A stretch of DNA of 64,000 nt, taken from assembly GCA_963748545.1 (NCBI GenBank), contig CAVVJO010000026.1, positions 1 to 64,000 of the forward strand. Direction: 5' to 3'. The notes below the pieces were generated by a model. It saw only the letters and a list, made by a program, of their open reading frames with translations, searched no databases and was not told the DNA's origin. The stretch comes from Roseiarcus sp963748545 (lineage in GTDB: Bacteria > Pseudomonadota > Alphaproteobacteria > Rhizobiales > Beijerinckiaceae). The position numbers were made by a program, and so were the translations under genes. Position 1 is the first letter of the stretch. Each line of letters begins with the position of its first letter. Below are positions 16,645-25,396 of the stretch, in pieces.

Positions 16645-17229
16645 TTAAAACTCCGGCGCGCCCCGCGCCGCTTCCGCGAGCGCGTCCGCGAGCCAGGGGG
16701 AGAGCGAGCGCGCGACCTCGAGGCGGAAGGCGGTCTCGCTCCGCCGCCACAGAACGATCTCGGCTTTGTCAAACAGCGTTCGCGTCGCCATGCCGGCCGG
16801 AAAGCTGCGCAGCCTGAGGTCGAGCGGACAGCCGGAGGTGAGCGCGCGCGCGGCGAGAGCGCCCTCGACCTCGAGCCCGACCTGTCGGTGCGACACGTCG
16901 ACCAGGCTGTGGGGTTGCTCGCCAAGTCCGGCCTCGAGCGACGCGGCGACCCCCGCCGCCGACTGTCCTTCCGTCATCAAGAGCCACTCGTCCGGGCCGA
17001 GCCACAACGCCACCCGCTCGCCGAACTGGACAGCGGCGCCGAGCCGAGCCGGCAGCTCGACCCGGAAGACGGCGGAGCATTTTTCCCGCGCGGCCTCACC
17101 GCCACGGAAGACGAAGCGTTCGGCCGGCGGGGCGTCGTGGATCGCGAAGCGCGGACCCGACGGCAGCGGCGTATCGTCGAGCGGACTGCGGGGTCCGAGC
17201 CAGGGTTGTGCGGCGAAAACGCTGGACAT
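16645..17229 (-). CDS. soxG: Sarcosine oxidase subunit gamma
   Basis: A 194-residue SoxG, the small gamma subunit of heterotetrameric sarcosine oxidase. Typical segments are LWLGPDEWLLMTE and HSLVDVSHRQVGLEVEG, followed by GCPLDLRLRSFP and the C-terminal FRLEVARSLSPWLADAL. It belongs structurally to the GcvT-like fold. It is the last gene of soxB-cupin-soxD-soxA-soxG, separated from soxA by about 110 bases that contain a REP-like element. Confidence 0.93.
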   Translation of the reverse strand: MSSVFAAQPWLGPRSPLDDTPLPSGPRFAIHDAPPAERFVFRGGEAAREKCSAVFRVELPARLGAAVQFGERVALWLGPDEWLLMTEGQSAAGVAASLEAGLGEQPHSLVDVSHRQVGLEVEGALAARALTSGCPLDLRLRSFPAGMATRTLFDKAEIVLWRRSETAFRLEVARSLSPWLADALAEAARGAPEF

Positions 17230-17255
17230 GGCGGCGCGCTCCTACCCGGTTGACA

Positions 17256-17304
17256 GGAGGGTGGGCGCCACGCGCCCCATTGGGCGGCGAGACGCCGCCC
17301 CTCC
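17256..17304. repeat. REP-like GC-rich palindromic element, copy 2 (inverted)
   Basis: Reverse complement of the 15247-15295 element: GGAGGGGCGGCGTCTCGCC is shared, with GGAGGG and CCCTCC at opposite ends. It sits in the soxA-soxG gap and could form a stable hairpin in the sox mRNA. Confidence 0.55.
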
Positions 17305-17338
17305 AACGCGGCGCAAGGCGCTGATCAAGTCGCAGGGC

Positions 17339-20300
17339 TCAGACATGGAGGCGGGCGCCCTCGCGGTCAAAGAAGCACGGATTAACGACCCGGGCTGCGA
17401 CGGCGCCGCCGCCCGGCGCCGAGGCGTAGAGGCTTGCGCCCATCCGCGCCCGGCCGCCTGCGACCAGCGCCAACGCAATCGACCGCCCGAGCGTCGCGCT
17501 GCGATAGGACGAGGTCACGTGACCGAGCGCGGGCGAACCCCGCGCCGGATTTGCGCTTTCCGTCACCTGCGCCCCCTCTTCGAGCACGGCCGACGGGTCC
17601 TCTGTCAGAAGGCCGACAAGCTGCTTGCGTCCGTTCCTCGCGAGGTCGGGAAGGGCCAGCGACCGCCTGCCGACGAAGTCGCCCTTGGTCTTGCCGATCA
17701 TTCCCTCCAGGCCGAGGTCGCCGATCGTGGTCGTTCCATCGGTTTCCTGCCCGACGATCACATAGCCCTTTTCTGCGCGCAGCCCATGCATGGCCTCGGT
17801 TCCGTAGGCGGCGCCCCGTGCTTTTCGACTTCCGCGTACGCGGCCTTCCAGACGTCGAGGCCGTAAGCGGATCCGACGTTGATCTCGTAGCCAAGCTCGC
17901 CGGAAAAGCTCATCCGCATCAGCCGCGCCGCGACGCCGCAGACCTTCGCGTCCCGCACGCTCATGTGCGGGAAGGCGTCGGCGCGGAGGTCGACGCCCTC
18001 GATCAGCGGCGAGAGGGTCTCGCGCGCCTTCGGGCCCTGCACGGCGATGGTCGCCCAGTGCTCGCTGGTCGAGGTCAGCCAGACCCTGAGGTCCGTGAAC
18101 TCCGTCTGGAGATAGTCCTCCATGTGGGCGAGCACGCGCGGCGCGCCCCCGGTCGTGGTCGTCACATGAAACCGGTCCGGCGCCAGCCGCGCGATCACGC
18201 CGTCGTCGAGCACGAAGCCGCTCTCCGTCAGCATCACGCCGTAGCGGCAGCGGCCGACCGCAAGCTTCTGGAAGCCGTTGACGTACATGCGCTCGAGAAA
18301 GACCGCCGCGTCGGGGCCGACGACCTCGATCTTGCCGAGCGTCGAGGCGTCGAACAGGCCGACCGCGGCGCGCACCGTCAGGCATTCGCGCGCGACCGCT
18401 TCCCGCATCGTCTCGCCCTCGCGCGGAAAATGACAGGCGCGCTTCCAGAGGCCCACGTCCTCGAACGCCGCGCCGCGCGCCGCCGCCCAGTCGTGGATCG
18501 GAGTCCTGCGAATGGGATCGAACGCATCGTCCCGCGCGGGGCCGGCGAAAGCGCCGAAGGTCACCGGCGTGTAGGGGGGACGGAAGGTCGTGAGGCCCAC
18601 CTCGGGGATCGACTTGTCCTGGACGGCCGCGGCGATCGCGAGCGCGTTCATGTTGGAAAGCTTGCCCTGATCGGTCGCCATGCCTGTGGTCGTGTAGCGC
18701 TTGACGTGCTCGATCGAGCGAAGGCCCTCCTGGACCGCGAGCGCGACATCCTTGACGCAGACATCGTTCTGGAAGTCGACGAACGCCTTGGCGCGCCGGT
18801 CGCCGAGCACGTGCAGCGGCGCTCCAAGGTCTCCGCCCGACGTCGGGGCGCGCCCTCGACCGCGAAGGCATGCGCCGCGGGCGGAATGAAGCCCGCTTGC
18901 GCCGCCGCGCCGCGACCCGCCGCATCGCCTTCGGCAAGCGCCTCGGCGAGGTCGAACGTCGCGTTGCAGGCGCCGGCCGAGCGCTCGCGCTGAACGGACA
19001 CGTCCGGCCGGAAGACCTTGAGGGCCTCGTCATAGACGAGCTTCCCGCGCGACTGCGAGAACAGATGGACCGAGGGCGTCCAGCCTCCCGACATGATCAG
19101 CGCGTCGCAGCCAACCGTTCGCATGCCTCTGGGATGGGCGGCGAGCCGCACCGCCTCGATCCGCCTGCGTCCCTCGATTGCGTGAACGGAAGTCTTGACC
19201 GCGACCTTCAGGCCGGCCGCGCGCGCCGCGTCCGGAAGCGGCCCGACCGCCTCGTCGCGCAGATCCGCGATCAGTTCGACCGCGACGCCGACATCGCTAA
19301 GGTCGAGCGCGGCCCGATAGGCGTCGTCATGCGCGGTGACGACGACGACGCGTTCGCCGACCTTGACGCCGTACAGATTGAGATAGCGCTGCGCCGCGCC
19401 CGCCAGCAGGATCCCCGGCCGGTCGTTGTCGGCGAACACCAGCGGGCGTTCGATCGCCCCGGCCGCCAGCACGACCTCTTTCGCGCGCACCTGCCAAAGC
19501 CGCTCGCGCGGCAGGTCAGGATCGGCAAGCAGGGCCGGCTCGGCCAATCGCTCGTTGAGGCCGAAGAAAAATCTGCGCGTAGTAGCCGAAGGCCTGAGTG
19601 CGCGTCATCAGGCGGACGTTGGGGGCGGCCCGGAGCGCCTCCAAGGTCGCAGCCAGCCATTCGCCTGCGGGCCGGCCATCGATCGCCGCCCGTCTCTCCG
19701 CGAGGAGGGAGCCGCCCAGAAGCGGGTTCTCGTCGCACAGGACGACGTCGGCGCCGCTCATCGCCGCCGCGCGTGCGGCCGCGAGGCCCGCCGGCCCCGC
19801 GCCGACGACAAGGACGTCGCAATGGTCGAAGAAGCGGACGTAGCGATCCGGATCGGGCTCGGTCGGCGCGGTCCCAAGGCCGGCGGCGCGCCGGATGATC
19901 GGCTCGTAGATGTGCTTCCACGCCCAGTTCGAGCCAAGCCAATCCGGGCCCATGAAGGTCTTGTAGTAGAAGCCCGCGCCAAACAGCGGCGCGAAGACCT
20001 CGTTGACGGCGCCGAGATCGAAGCGAAGCGACGGCCATCGGTTCTGGCTGGTCGCGACCAGGCCGTCGTACAGTTCGACCTCGGTTGCGCGAAGGTTTGG
20101 CGTGAAACGCCCGGTCCCGCGCGAGACGCCGACGAGCGCGTTCGGCTCCTCCGGCCCGGCGGAAAGGATCCCGCGCGGCCGGTGATATTTGTAGGATCGG
20201 CCGATGAGCCTGACGCCATTGGCGATGAGGGCCGAGGCGAGCGTGTCCCCCTCGTAGCCGGAGTAGGCGACGCCGTCGAAGGTGAACAAGATCGGGCGCG

Positions 20301-20346
20301 CGCGATCGATCGCCGACCCGCCGGCGACGCGGAACGTCTGGGTCAT
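17339..20346 (-). pseudogene. soxA: Sarcosine oxidase subunit alpha, three apparent frameshifts
   Basis: Large subunit of sarcosine oxidase, which demethylates sarcosine to glycine and passes the one-carbon unit to tetrahydrofolate. It spans about 1,002 codons, the normal SoxA length. The N-terminal NAD-binding GAGPAGLAAARAA is at about 182-195, a second nucleotide-binding half follows, and the C-terminal GcvT-like domain includes FSGELGYEINVGSAYG. Coding potential moves between frames at three places: 19567-19571 (one extra base in a run of five A), about 18820 (one base missing) and about 17810 (one base missing). Sequence on both sides is well conserved each time. soxB, soxD and soxG are intact, so sequencing error is more likely than decay. 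The start overlaps the soxD stop (TGATG). Confidence 0.85.
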
Positions 20347-20642
20347 CGCCGCCCGACCTCGCCTGCGATCTCGGGCCGTGGATCGCCGGGTTTGTAGGCC
20401 GCCAGAATCCGGTCGCTGACCGTGCTGCGCAGGACGTTGAAGAACCGGCCGCAGCCCGAGGCGTGCCGCCAGCGCTCGGCGTACAGGCCCTTCGGGTTCG
20501 AGCGGAAATAAAGGTATTCGGCCCAGGCCTCGTCGCTGACCGCGGCCGGGTCGGGCGGGCGGGCCACATGGGCCTCGCCGCCGTGGCGGAACTCGATTTC
20601 CGGCCGCTCCGCGCCGCACCAGGGACAGGGGATCAGCAGCAT
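20343..20642 (-). CDS. soxD: Sarcosine oxidase subunit delta
   Basis: A 99-residue SoxD. The N-terminal IPCPWCGAERPEIEFRHGGE carries the zinc-binding cysteines, and the C-terminal GCGRFFNVLRSTVSDRILAAY contributes the rest of the signature. It is a structural subunit of the SoxBDAG tetramer. The stop overlaps the soxA ATG by the usual TGATG arrangement, and the cupin gene stop is four bases upstream. Confidence 0.95.
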   Translation of the reverse strand: MLLIPCPWCGAERPEIEFRHGGEAHVARPPDPAAVSDEAWAEYLYFRSNPKGLYAERWRHASGCGRFFNVLRSTVSDRILAAYKPGDPRPEIAGEVGRR

Positions 20643-20645
20643 CGG

Positions 20646-21002
20646 TCAGATCTTCGTCTTTGTCGCTGCGGTTCGGGGATCGCCCGTGTTCGGCGTTCCG
20701 GCCGGCTCGATCAGCAAAAGTTCGGTCTCCTCTTCGGCTCGTGGGCGATGCTCGACGCCGCGCGGGACGACGAAAAGCTCGCCGGGACCGAGCGTGACCG
20801 GACCGTTGCGAAGGTCGATCGTCAGACGACCGCTCAGCACCAGGAAAAAATCGTCGGTGTCCGGATGGGCATGCCAGACGAACTCCCCCTTCACCTTCAC
20901 CACCATGATCTCGTGCCCGTTGAAAGACGCCACGGTCTTGGGCGACCACAAGTCCTCGAACAGGGTAAGTTTGTCGGCGAGATTGATGGGTTCCGGTTTC
21001 AT
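20646..21002 (-). CDS. Cupin domain-containing protein within the sox operon
   Basis: A 118-residue single-domain cupin. Metal-ligand motifs are visible: GEFVWHAHPDTDDFFLVLSG (first motif, His and Glu/Asp ligands) and PGELFVVPRGVEHRP (second motif, His). Small cupins of this type are often uncharacterised isomerases, dioxygenases or ligand sensors. Tight packing between soxB (11 bases) and soxD (3 bases) implies a link to sarcosine or N-methylated amine metabolism, but the reaction cannot be named. Start ATG at 21002. Confidence 0.85.
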   Translation of the reverse strand: MKPEPINLADKLTLFEDLWSPKTVASFNGHEIMVVKVKGEFVWHAHPDTDDFFLVLSGRLTIDLRNGPVTLGPGELFVVPRGVEHRPRAEEETELLLIEPAGTPNTGDPRTAATKTKI

Positions 21003-21013
21003 CGGCCCGCCTC

Positions 21014-22264
21014 TCAATGTGCGACCGCGGCGGCGGCGGCTTCGTCGATCAGCCGCCCGGCGCGGAACCGATCGAGCGCGAAAGGCGCCGCGAACGGATG
21101 CGGTTCGCCCCGCGCGATCGTGTGGGCGAAGACATGGCCCGATCCGGGCGTCGCCTTGAAGCCGCCGGTTCCCCAGCCGCAATTGACGAAGAGGCCGGCA
21201 ACCGGGGTGCGGCCGATAATCGGCGAACGGTCCGGCGTCACGTCGACAATGCCGCCCCAGTTGCGCAACATGCGCAGGCGCCGGACCGCGGGAAAGAGCT
21301 CGCAGATCGCCTCGAGCGTGTGGTTGGCGATGTGCAAGGCGCCGGTCTGCGAATAGGAATTGTAGGCGTCCGTGCCCGCGCCGATCACCATCTCGCCCTT
21401 GTCCGACTGCGACATGTAAGCGTGGATCGTGTTCGACATGACGACGCAGGGCATCATCGGCTTGACCGGCTCGCTGACCAGCGCCTGGAGCGGGTAGCTT
21501 TCGAGCGGCATCCTGACGCCGGCCATCGCCATCAACACCGAGCTGTGGCCGGCGGCGGCGACGCCAACCGTTTTCGCGGCGATCGGGCCGCGGGTCGTGT
21601 CCAGGCCCGAGACCGCGCCCGCGCCGTCGCGCCGGATCGCCGTCACTTCGCAATTCTCGATGATGTCTACGCCGCGCTGCGAGGCCGCGCGCGCAAAGCC
21701 CCAGGCGACGGCGTCGTGCCGCGCCGTCCCGCCGCGGCGCTGGAGCGCCGCGCCGACGATGGGATAGCGGATGTGCGGCGAAATGTTGAGGATCGGGCAG
21801 AAGCCCTTCGCCTCCGCAGGCGTCAGCCATTCATTGTCGACCCCGGCGAGGCGATTGGCGTGGGCATGGCGTTTGAGGACCTGAACGTCATGGACATTGT
21901 GGGCGAGCATCATCACGCCGCGCGCGGAGTACATGACGTTGTAGTTCAAGGCGCGCGACAGGCCCTCCCACAGCTTCAGGGCGTGCTCGTAGAGCGCCGC
22001 CGACGGCTCCCAGAGGTAGTTCGAGCGCAGGATCGTCGTGTTGCGGCCGGTGTTGCCGCCGCCAAGCCAGCCTTTGTCCAGCACGGCGACATTGGTCAGG
22101 CCGTGCTCCTTTGCAAGGTAGTACGCGGTCGCCAGCCCATGGCCGCCAGCCCCGACGATGACGACGTCGTAAGACCGCTTCGGCGCCGGGCTGCGCCACT
22201 GCTCCGGCCAGTCCGCATTCGCGACGAGGGCCTGCCGCAGGACATTGAGAAGAGAAAAACGCAC
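21014..22264 (-). CDS. soxB: Sarcosine oxidase subunit beta
   Basis: A 416-residue FAD-dependent SoxB, which holds the sarcosine oxidation site and a covalent flavin in this family. The ADP-binding fold VVIVGAGGHGLATAYYLAKE lies near residue 33. GGGNTGRNTTILRSNYLW and the C-terminal GLFVNCGWGTGGFKATPGSG are strongly conserved SoxB segments. It is the first gene of the operon. No purU, folD or glyA one-carbon genes are in the visible neighbourhood. Confidence 0.95.
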   Translation of the reverse strand: MRFSLLNVLRQALVANADWPEQWRSPAPKRSYDVVIVGAGGHGLATAYYLAKEHGLTNVAVLDKGWLGGGNTGRNTTILRSNYLWEPSAALYEHALKLWEGLSRALNYNVMYSARGVMMLAHNVHDVQVLKRHAHANRLAGVDNEWLTPAEAKGFCPILNISPHIRYPIVGAALQRRGGTARHDAVAWGFARAASQRGVDIIENCEVTAIRRDGAGAVSGLDTTRGPIAAKTVGVAAAGHSSVLMAMAGVRMPLESYPLQALVSEPVKPMMPCVVMSNTIHAYMSQSDKGEMVIGAGTDAYNSYSQTGALHIANHTLEAICELFPAVRRLRMLRNWGGIVDVTPDRSPIIGRTPVAGLFVNCGWGTGGFKATPGSGHVFAHTIARGEPHPFAAPFALDRFRAGRLIDEAAAAAVAH

Positions 22265-22466
22265 CGCTCGACCAGCGCCCCCGACTCGCTTGCGACGATC
22301 GGCGCGTTTTCAGCGCGCGATTACGAGAACAAACTCGCAAGCGCGGCCGCAGGAAGCGGCCCGTTGTCGGCGACGGCGCTTCTATGATAGTCGCGTGGGC
22401 GTCGCAATGTCAGGGCAAAGGCGGAGGCGGCTCTCCCTCATCGCGTTTCTCAGCTTTTCGGGACCT

Positions 22467-23435
22467 ATGGCGAACGAACCCGCTCCGAGCAGCCTTTCGG
22501 ATTCCAAGATCGAACAGGCGTCGCCCCTGGCGGTTTCGGTCATCATGCCGCACTACAACGACCTGGCGAACCTCGAGCGTTGCATTGCGCTGCTCGCCAA
22601 GCAGACCCTGCCCCGCGATCAGTTCGAGATCGTCGTGGCCGACAACAATTCCCGTTGCGGATTAGATGAGGTCAAGCGGGTCTGCGGCGATGTCGCACGC
22701 GTGGTTGCGGCGCCGATTCAGGGGGCGGGCGCCGCTCGCAACGCGGCGGTCTCGGCCTCGCGCGGAAAGATCCTCGCCTTCATCGACTCCGATTGCCGAC
22801 CGGCGCCGGACTGGCTGGAAAACGGTCTCGCCGCGGTCTCGTCCGCTGATCTCGTGGGCGGACAGGTCGAGGTCGAGGCCGAGGACCCGGCGAACCCGAC
22901 CGCGGTGGAAGCGTTCGAGCGCGTCTTCGCCTTCAACGTCAAGCGGTACATCGAGGAGGAGGGCTTCACCGTCACCGCCAACATGTTCGTGCCCGCGGCG
23001 ATCTTCGAGCGCGTCGGCGGTTTCCGGCCCAAAGTGGCCGAGGACGCCGATTGGGGGCGGCGCGCGGTCGCGGCCGGATATCGTTGGCGCTTTGCGCCCG
23101 ACGTGGTCGTTCGGCATCCCGCGCGACGCGACTGGGCCGAGCTCACCCATAAGTTTCGCAGGATCACTCGCGAAGCCTACGCCGGGGTCATCGAGAAGCC
23201 CAATGGCCGAGTCAAATGGGCGCTGAACAGCGGTCTCATTCTCGCCTCGCCATTCGCGCACTGGACGACCGCGGCGACGACCAGCAATCTCGACCGGCCC
23301 GAGCAACGGCTGAAGGCGATTGCGGTCCTGTTCGCGATTCGCTTCTGGCGCTTCGCCGAATGCAACAGGCTCCTGCTCGCGGATGTTTTCGGCGGCGGAG
23401 CGTCTGCGAAAGACGCGCCAGCGAAAGAGCGATGA
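22467..23435 (+). CDS. Glycosyltransferase family 2 protein
   Basis: A GT2 (GT-A fold) glycosyltransferase of about 322 residues. SVIMPHYNDLANLERCIALL is the N-terminal nucleotide-sugar fold, AFIDSDCRP gives the DxD-like metal motif, and FRPKVAEDADWGRRAVAAGY is the acceptor/ED motif. The C-terminus is hydrophobic in places but has no clear multi-pass segment. The start is uncertain: ATG 22467 gives MANEPAPSS, and ATG 22407 would add 20 basic and hydrophobic residues. The nearest genes give no pathway context, so donor and acceptor are unknown. Confidence 0.85.
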   Translation: MANEPAPSSLSDSKIEQASPLAVSVIMPHYNDLANLERCIALLAKQTLPRDQFEIVVADNNSRCGLDEVKRVCGDVARVVAAPIQGAGAARNAAVSASRGKILAFIDSDCRPAPDWLENGLAAVSSADLVGGQVEVEAEDPANPTAVEAFERVFAFNVKRYIEEEGFTVTANMFVPAAIFERVGGFRPKVAEDADWGRRAVAAGYRWRFAPDVVVRHPARRDWAELTHKFRRITREAYAGVIEKPNGRVKWALNSGLILASPFAHWTTAATTSNLDRPEQRLKAIAVLFAIRFWRFAECNRLLLADVFGGGASAKDAPAKER

Positions 23436-23483
23436 CGCGAGCGGACAGTCCGGGCCGGAACCGCGCCGACATGAGCGGCCTGG

Positions 23484-24602
23484 CTACCCCACCCACCCCA
23501 TCAGTTCGCGTCGCGCCACCGCCTCGATCACCGCCATGCCGTCGGCGCTGTCGTTGAGACACGGGATCGCGGCGAAGCGCTCGCCGCCGGCGTCGCGAAA
23601 ATAGCCGGCGTTCTCGACCCCGATTTCCTCCAGCGTCTCCAGGCAGTCGGCGGTGAACCCCGGCGTGATCACGGCTAGGCGCTTGACGCCGCTTCGGGCG
23701 AGTTCGCGCACTGTCGCATCCGTATAGGGCTGCAGCCATTCGCCGGGGCCGAACCGCGACTGGAAGGTCATCCGCATCCGCCCTTCCTCCCATCCCAGCG
23801 CTTGAGCCAGGAGCCGGGTGGTCTTGGCGCAATGGCAGTAATACGGATCGCCCTTGTCGAAGTAGGCTTGCGGAATGCCGTGAAACGAGGCGAGCACGAC
23901 CTCCGGCTCGAAATCGAGCTTGGCGAGCCCGTCGCGCGTCGAGCGCGCCAGCGCCTCGATGTAGGCAGGGTTGTCGTACCAGGGCGCGGCGATGCGGATC
24001 GTCGGTTGCCAGCGCATGACCTTCAGCGCGTCGAACACCTTGTCGGCGACGGTCGCGCTCGTCGCCGCGCAATATTGGGGATAGAGCGGGACGACAAGAA
24101 TGCGGTCGCAGCCCTTGGCCTGCAGCGCCTCGAGCCGGCTCGCGACCGGCGGCATCCCGTAACGCATCGCCCAGTCGACGTCGACGCCGGGCGAAAGGTC
24201 CGTCAGCGCCGCGGCAAGCTTCTCGCTCTGCAAGCGGGTGACGGTCTTCAGCGGGCCCTCGTCACGCTCCGTGTTCCAGATCGCGGCGTAGTCGCGGCCC
24301 TTGGCGGTCGGGCGCCGGAGAAGGATAAGCTGAAGCAATGGCCGCCACACCGCGCGTGGCGCCTCGATCACCCGCGGGTCGGACAGGAACTCTTTGAGAT
24401 AACGCCGCATCGACCAGTAATCGGTCCCCTCGGGCGTGCCGAGGTTGACGATCAGCACGCCGATGCGACCGCTCTTGAAGGGCGTATGGTCGGTAAGACG
24501 GCGCAACACCTCCGCCGCCGCCGCGCCGGACGCCGTTTGTTGGGCGCGCTGAGCGGGGCGGCTTTCGACCGCCTCCGCCCGAAGTCGATGGGTCGCCGTC
24601 AT
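23484..24602 (-). CDS. hemH: Ferrochelatase
   Basis: A 372-residue ferrochelatase inserting iron into protoporphyrin IX, the last step of haem synthesis. VLIVNLGTPEGTDYWSMRRY is the N-terminal signature. VLASFHGIPQAYFDKGDPY carries the catalytic histidine, and VITPGFTADCLETLEEIG contains the conserved glutamates. The N-terminal extension of about 45 residues before the fold is Ala/Arg rich, so the true start might be later. The ATG at 24602 overlaps the msrB stop (TGATG), which supports it. Confidence 0.95.
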   Translation of the reverse strand: MTATHRLRAEAVESRPAQRAQQTASGAAAAEVLRRLTDHTPFKSGRIGVLIVNLGTPEGTDYWSMRRYLKEFLSDPRVIEAPRAVWRPLLQLILLRRPTAKGRDYAAIWNTERDEGPLKTVTRLQSEKLAAALTDLSPGVDVDWAMRYGMPPVASRLEALQAKGCDRILVVPLYPQYCAATSATVADKVFDALKVMRWQPTIRIAAPWYDNPAYIEALARSTRDGLAKLDFEPEVVLASFHGIPQAYFDKGDPYYCHCAKTTRLLAQALGWEEGRMRMTFQSRFGPGEWLQPYTDATVRELARSGVKRLAVITPGFTADCLETLEEIGVENAGYFRDAGGERFAAIPCLNDSADGMAVIEAVARRELMGWVG

Positions 24603-25006
24603 CCGTCCGCCGGGGTGAAAGTGGTCGCCACGCCGTTGATGCAGTAGCGCAGTCCCGTCGGCGGCGGCCCGTCAGGGAAGACATGGCCGAGATGCGAGCC
24701 GCAGCGCGCGCAGTGCACCTCTGTGCGGCTCATGCCCCAGGAGTCGTCGACTGTCCGCCCGAGCGCGCCGGCGACCGGGGTGGTGAAGCTCGGCCAGCCG
24801 GTGCCGCTGTCGAACTTGGTCGCGCCTTCGAACAGCGGTTGTCCGCAACCCGCGCAGGCGAACACGCCCGGACGTTTTTCGTGAAGAAGCGCGCAGCTTC
24901 CCGGGCGCTCGGTCGCATGGTCGCGCATGATCGCGTACTGCTCAGGGGTCAACAGGGCGCGCCACTCGGCTTCCGTGTGGGTGACGGGGTATTGGCCTTG
25001 GCTCAT
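24599..25006 (-). CDS. msrB: Peptide-methionine (R)-S-oxide reductase
   Basis: A 135-residue MsrB that repairs the R epimer of methionine sulfoxide. The zinc-binding pairs CAGC and CARC, the substrate segment DSGTGWPSF, and the catalytic cysteine in LRYCINGVA are intact. The start follows GGAG at about 25011-25015. It is coupled to hemH by a TGATG overlap. msrA lies apart at 61.0-61.5 kb. Confidence 0.95.
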   Translation of the reverse strand: MSQGQYPVTHTEAEWRALLTPEQYAIMRDHATERPGSCALLHEKRPGVFACAGCGQPLFEGATKFDSGTGWPSFTTPVAGALGRTVDDSWGMSRTEVHCARCGSHLGHVFPDGPPPTGLRYCINGVATTFTPADG

Positions 25007-25080
25007 CGGGGGCTCCTTGGCGGGTGATCCTAGCGCGTTTTTGCGCTCGGGTCGAAGAGGACGTGGGGTCGATTTCGGAT

Positions 25081-25137
25081 CACCAAGGACACTAAGGGGC
25101 CACGAAGCCTTTGTGTTCCTTCGTGTCCTTGATGGTG
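25081..25137. repeat. Imperfect inverted repeat, dispersed-repeat-like
   Basis: CACCAAGGACAC (25081-25092) faces GTGTCCTTGATGGTG (25123-25137), and inside them CACGAAG (25101-25107) faces CTTCGTG (25119-25125). The arms can form a long hairpin. The CTTCGTGTCCTT wording resembles short dispersed repeats seen in many bacterial genomes. Confidence 0.5.
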
Positions 25138-25171
25138 CGAATTCGCACCGGCCGCCGCGTATGTTACGGTC

Positions 25172-25361
25172 CTAGGCGTGCGCTGGATCGGCGCCGACCA
25201 TGAATTGGGCCTTGGCCAGGGCGGCGAACACCCCGTTCCGGGCCGCCAACTCGGTCGGCGTTGCAGATCGTGGCGAGCCGGTGGGCGATGACGAAGGTGG
25301 TTCGCCCGCGCATCGCCGCGTCGACCGCCGCTCGCCCTTTCGCGCGCGTTCGGGCTCGCAT
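25172..25361 (-). pseudogene. Remnant of an ABC exporter ATP-binding domain (3' end)
   Basis: About 60 codons encode the end of an ABC transporter ATPase. MRGRTTFVIAHRLATICNAD contains the H-loop histidine of MsbA/ATM-type exporters. After a shift in frame comes ELAARNGVFAALAKAQFMVG, the normal C-terminal helix, ending at TAG 25172-25174. The roughly 15 residues that should lie between them (IVVLD... EGTH) are deleted, and nothing upstream encodes the rest of the protein. It is a gene remnant next to the 25.08-25.14 kb inverted repeat, consistent with an old deletion or rearrangement. Confidence 0.7.
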
Positions 25362-25396
25362 TGCCTTTACGCCGCTTGAAAGCCAAAATCACCCCG

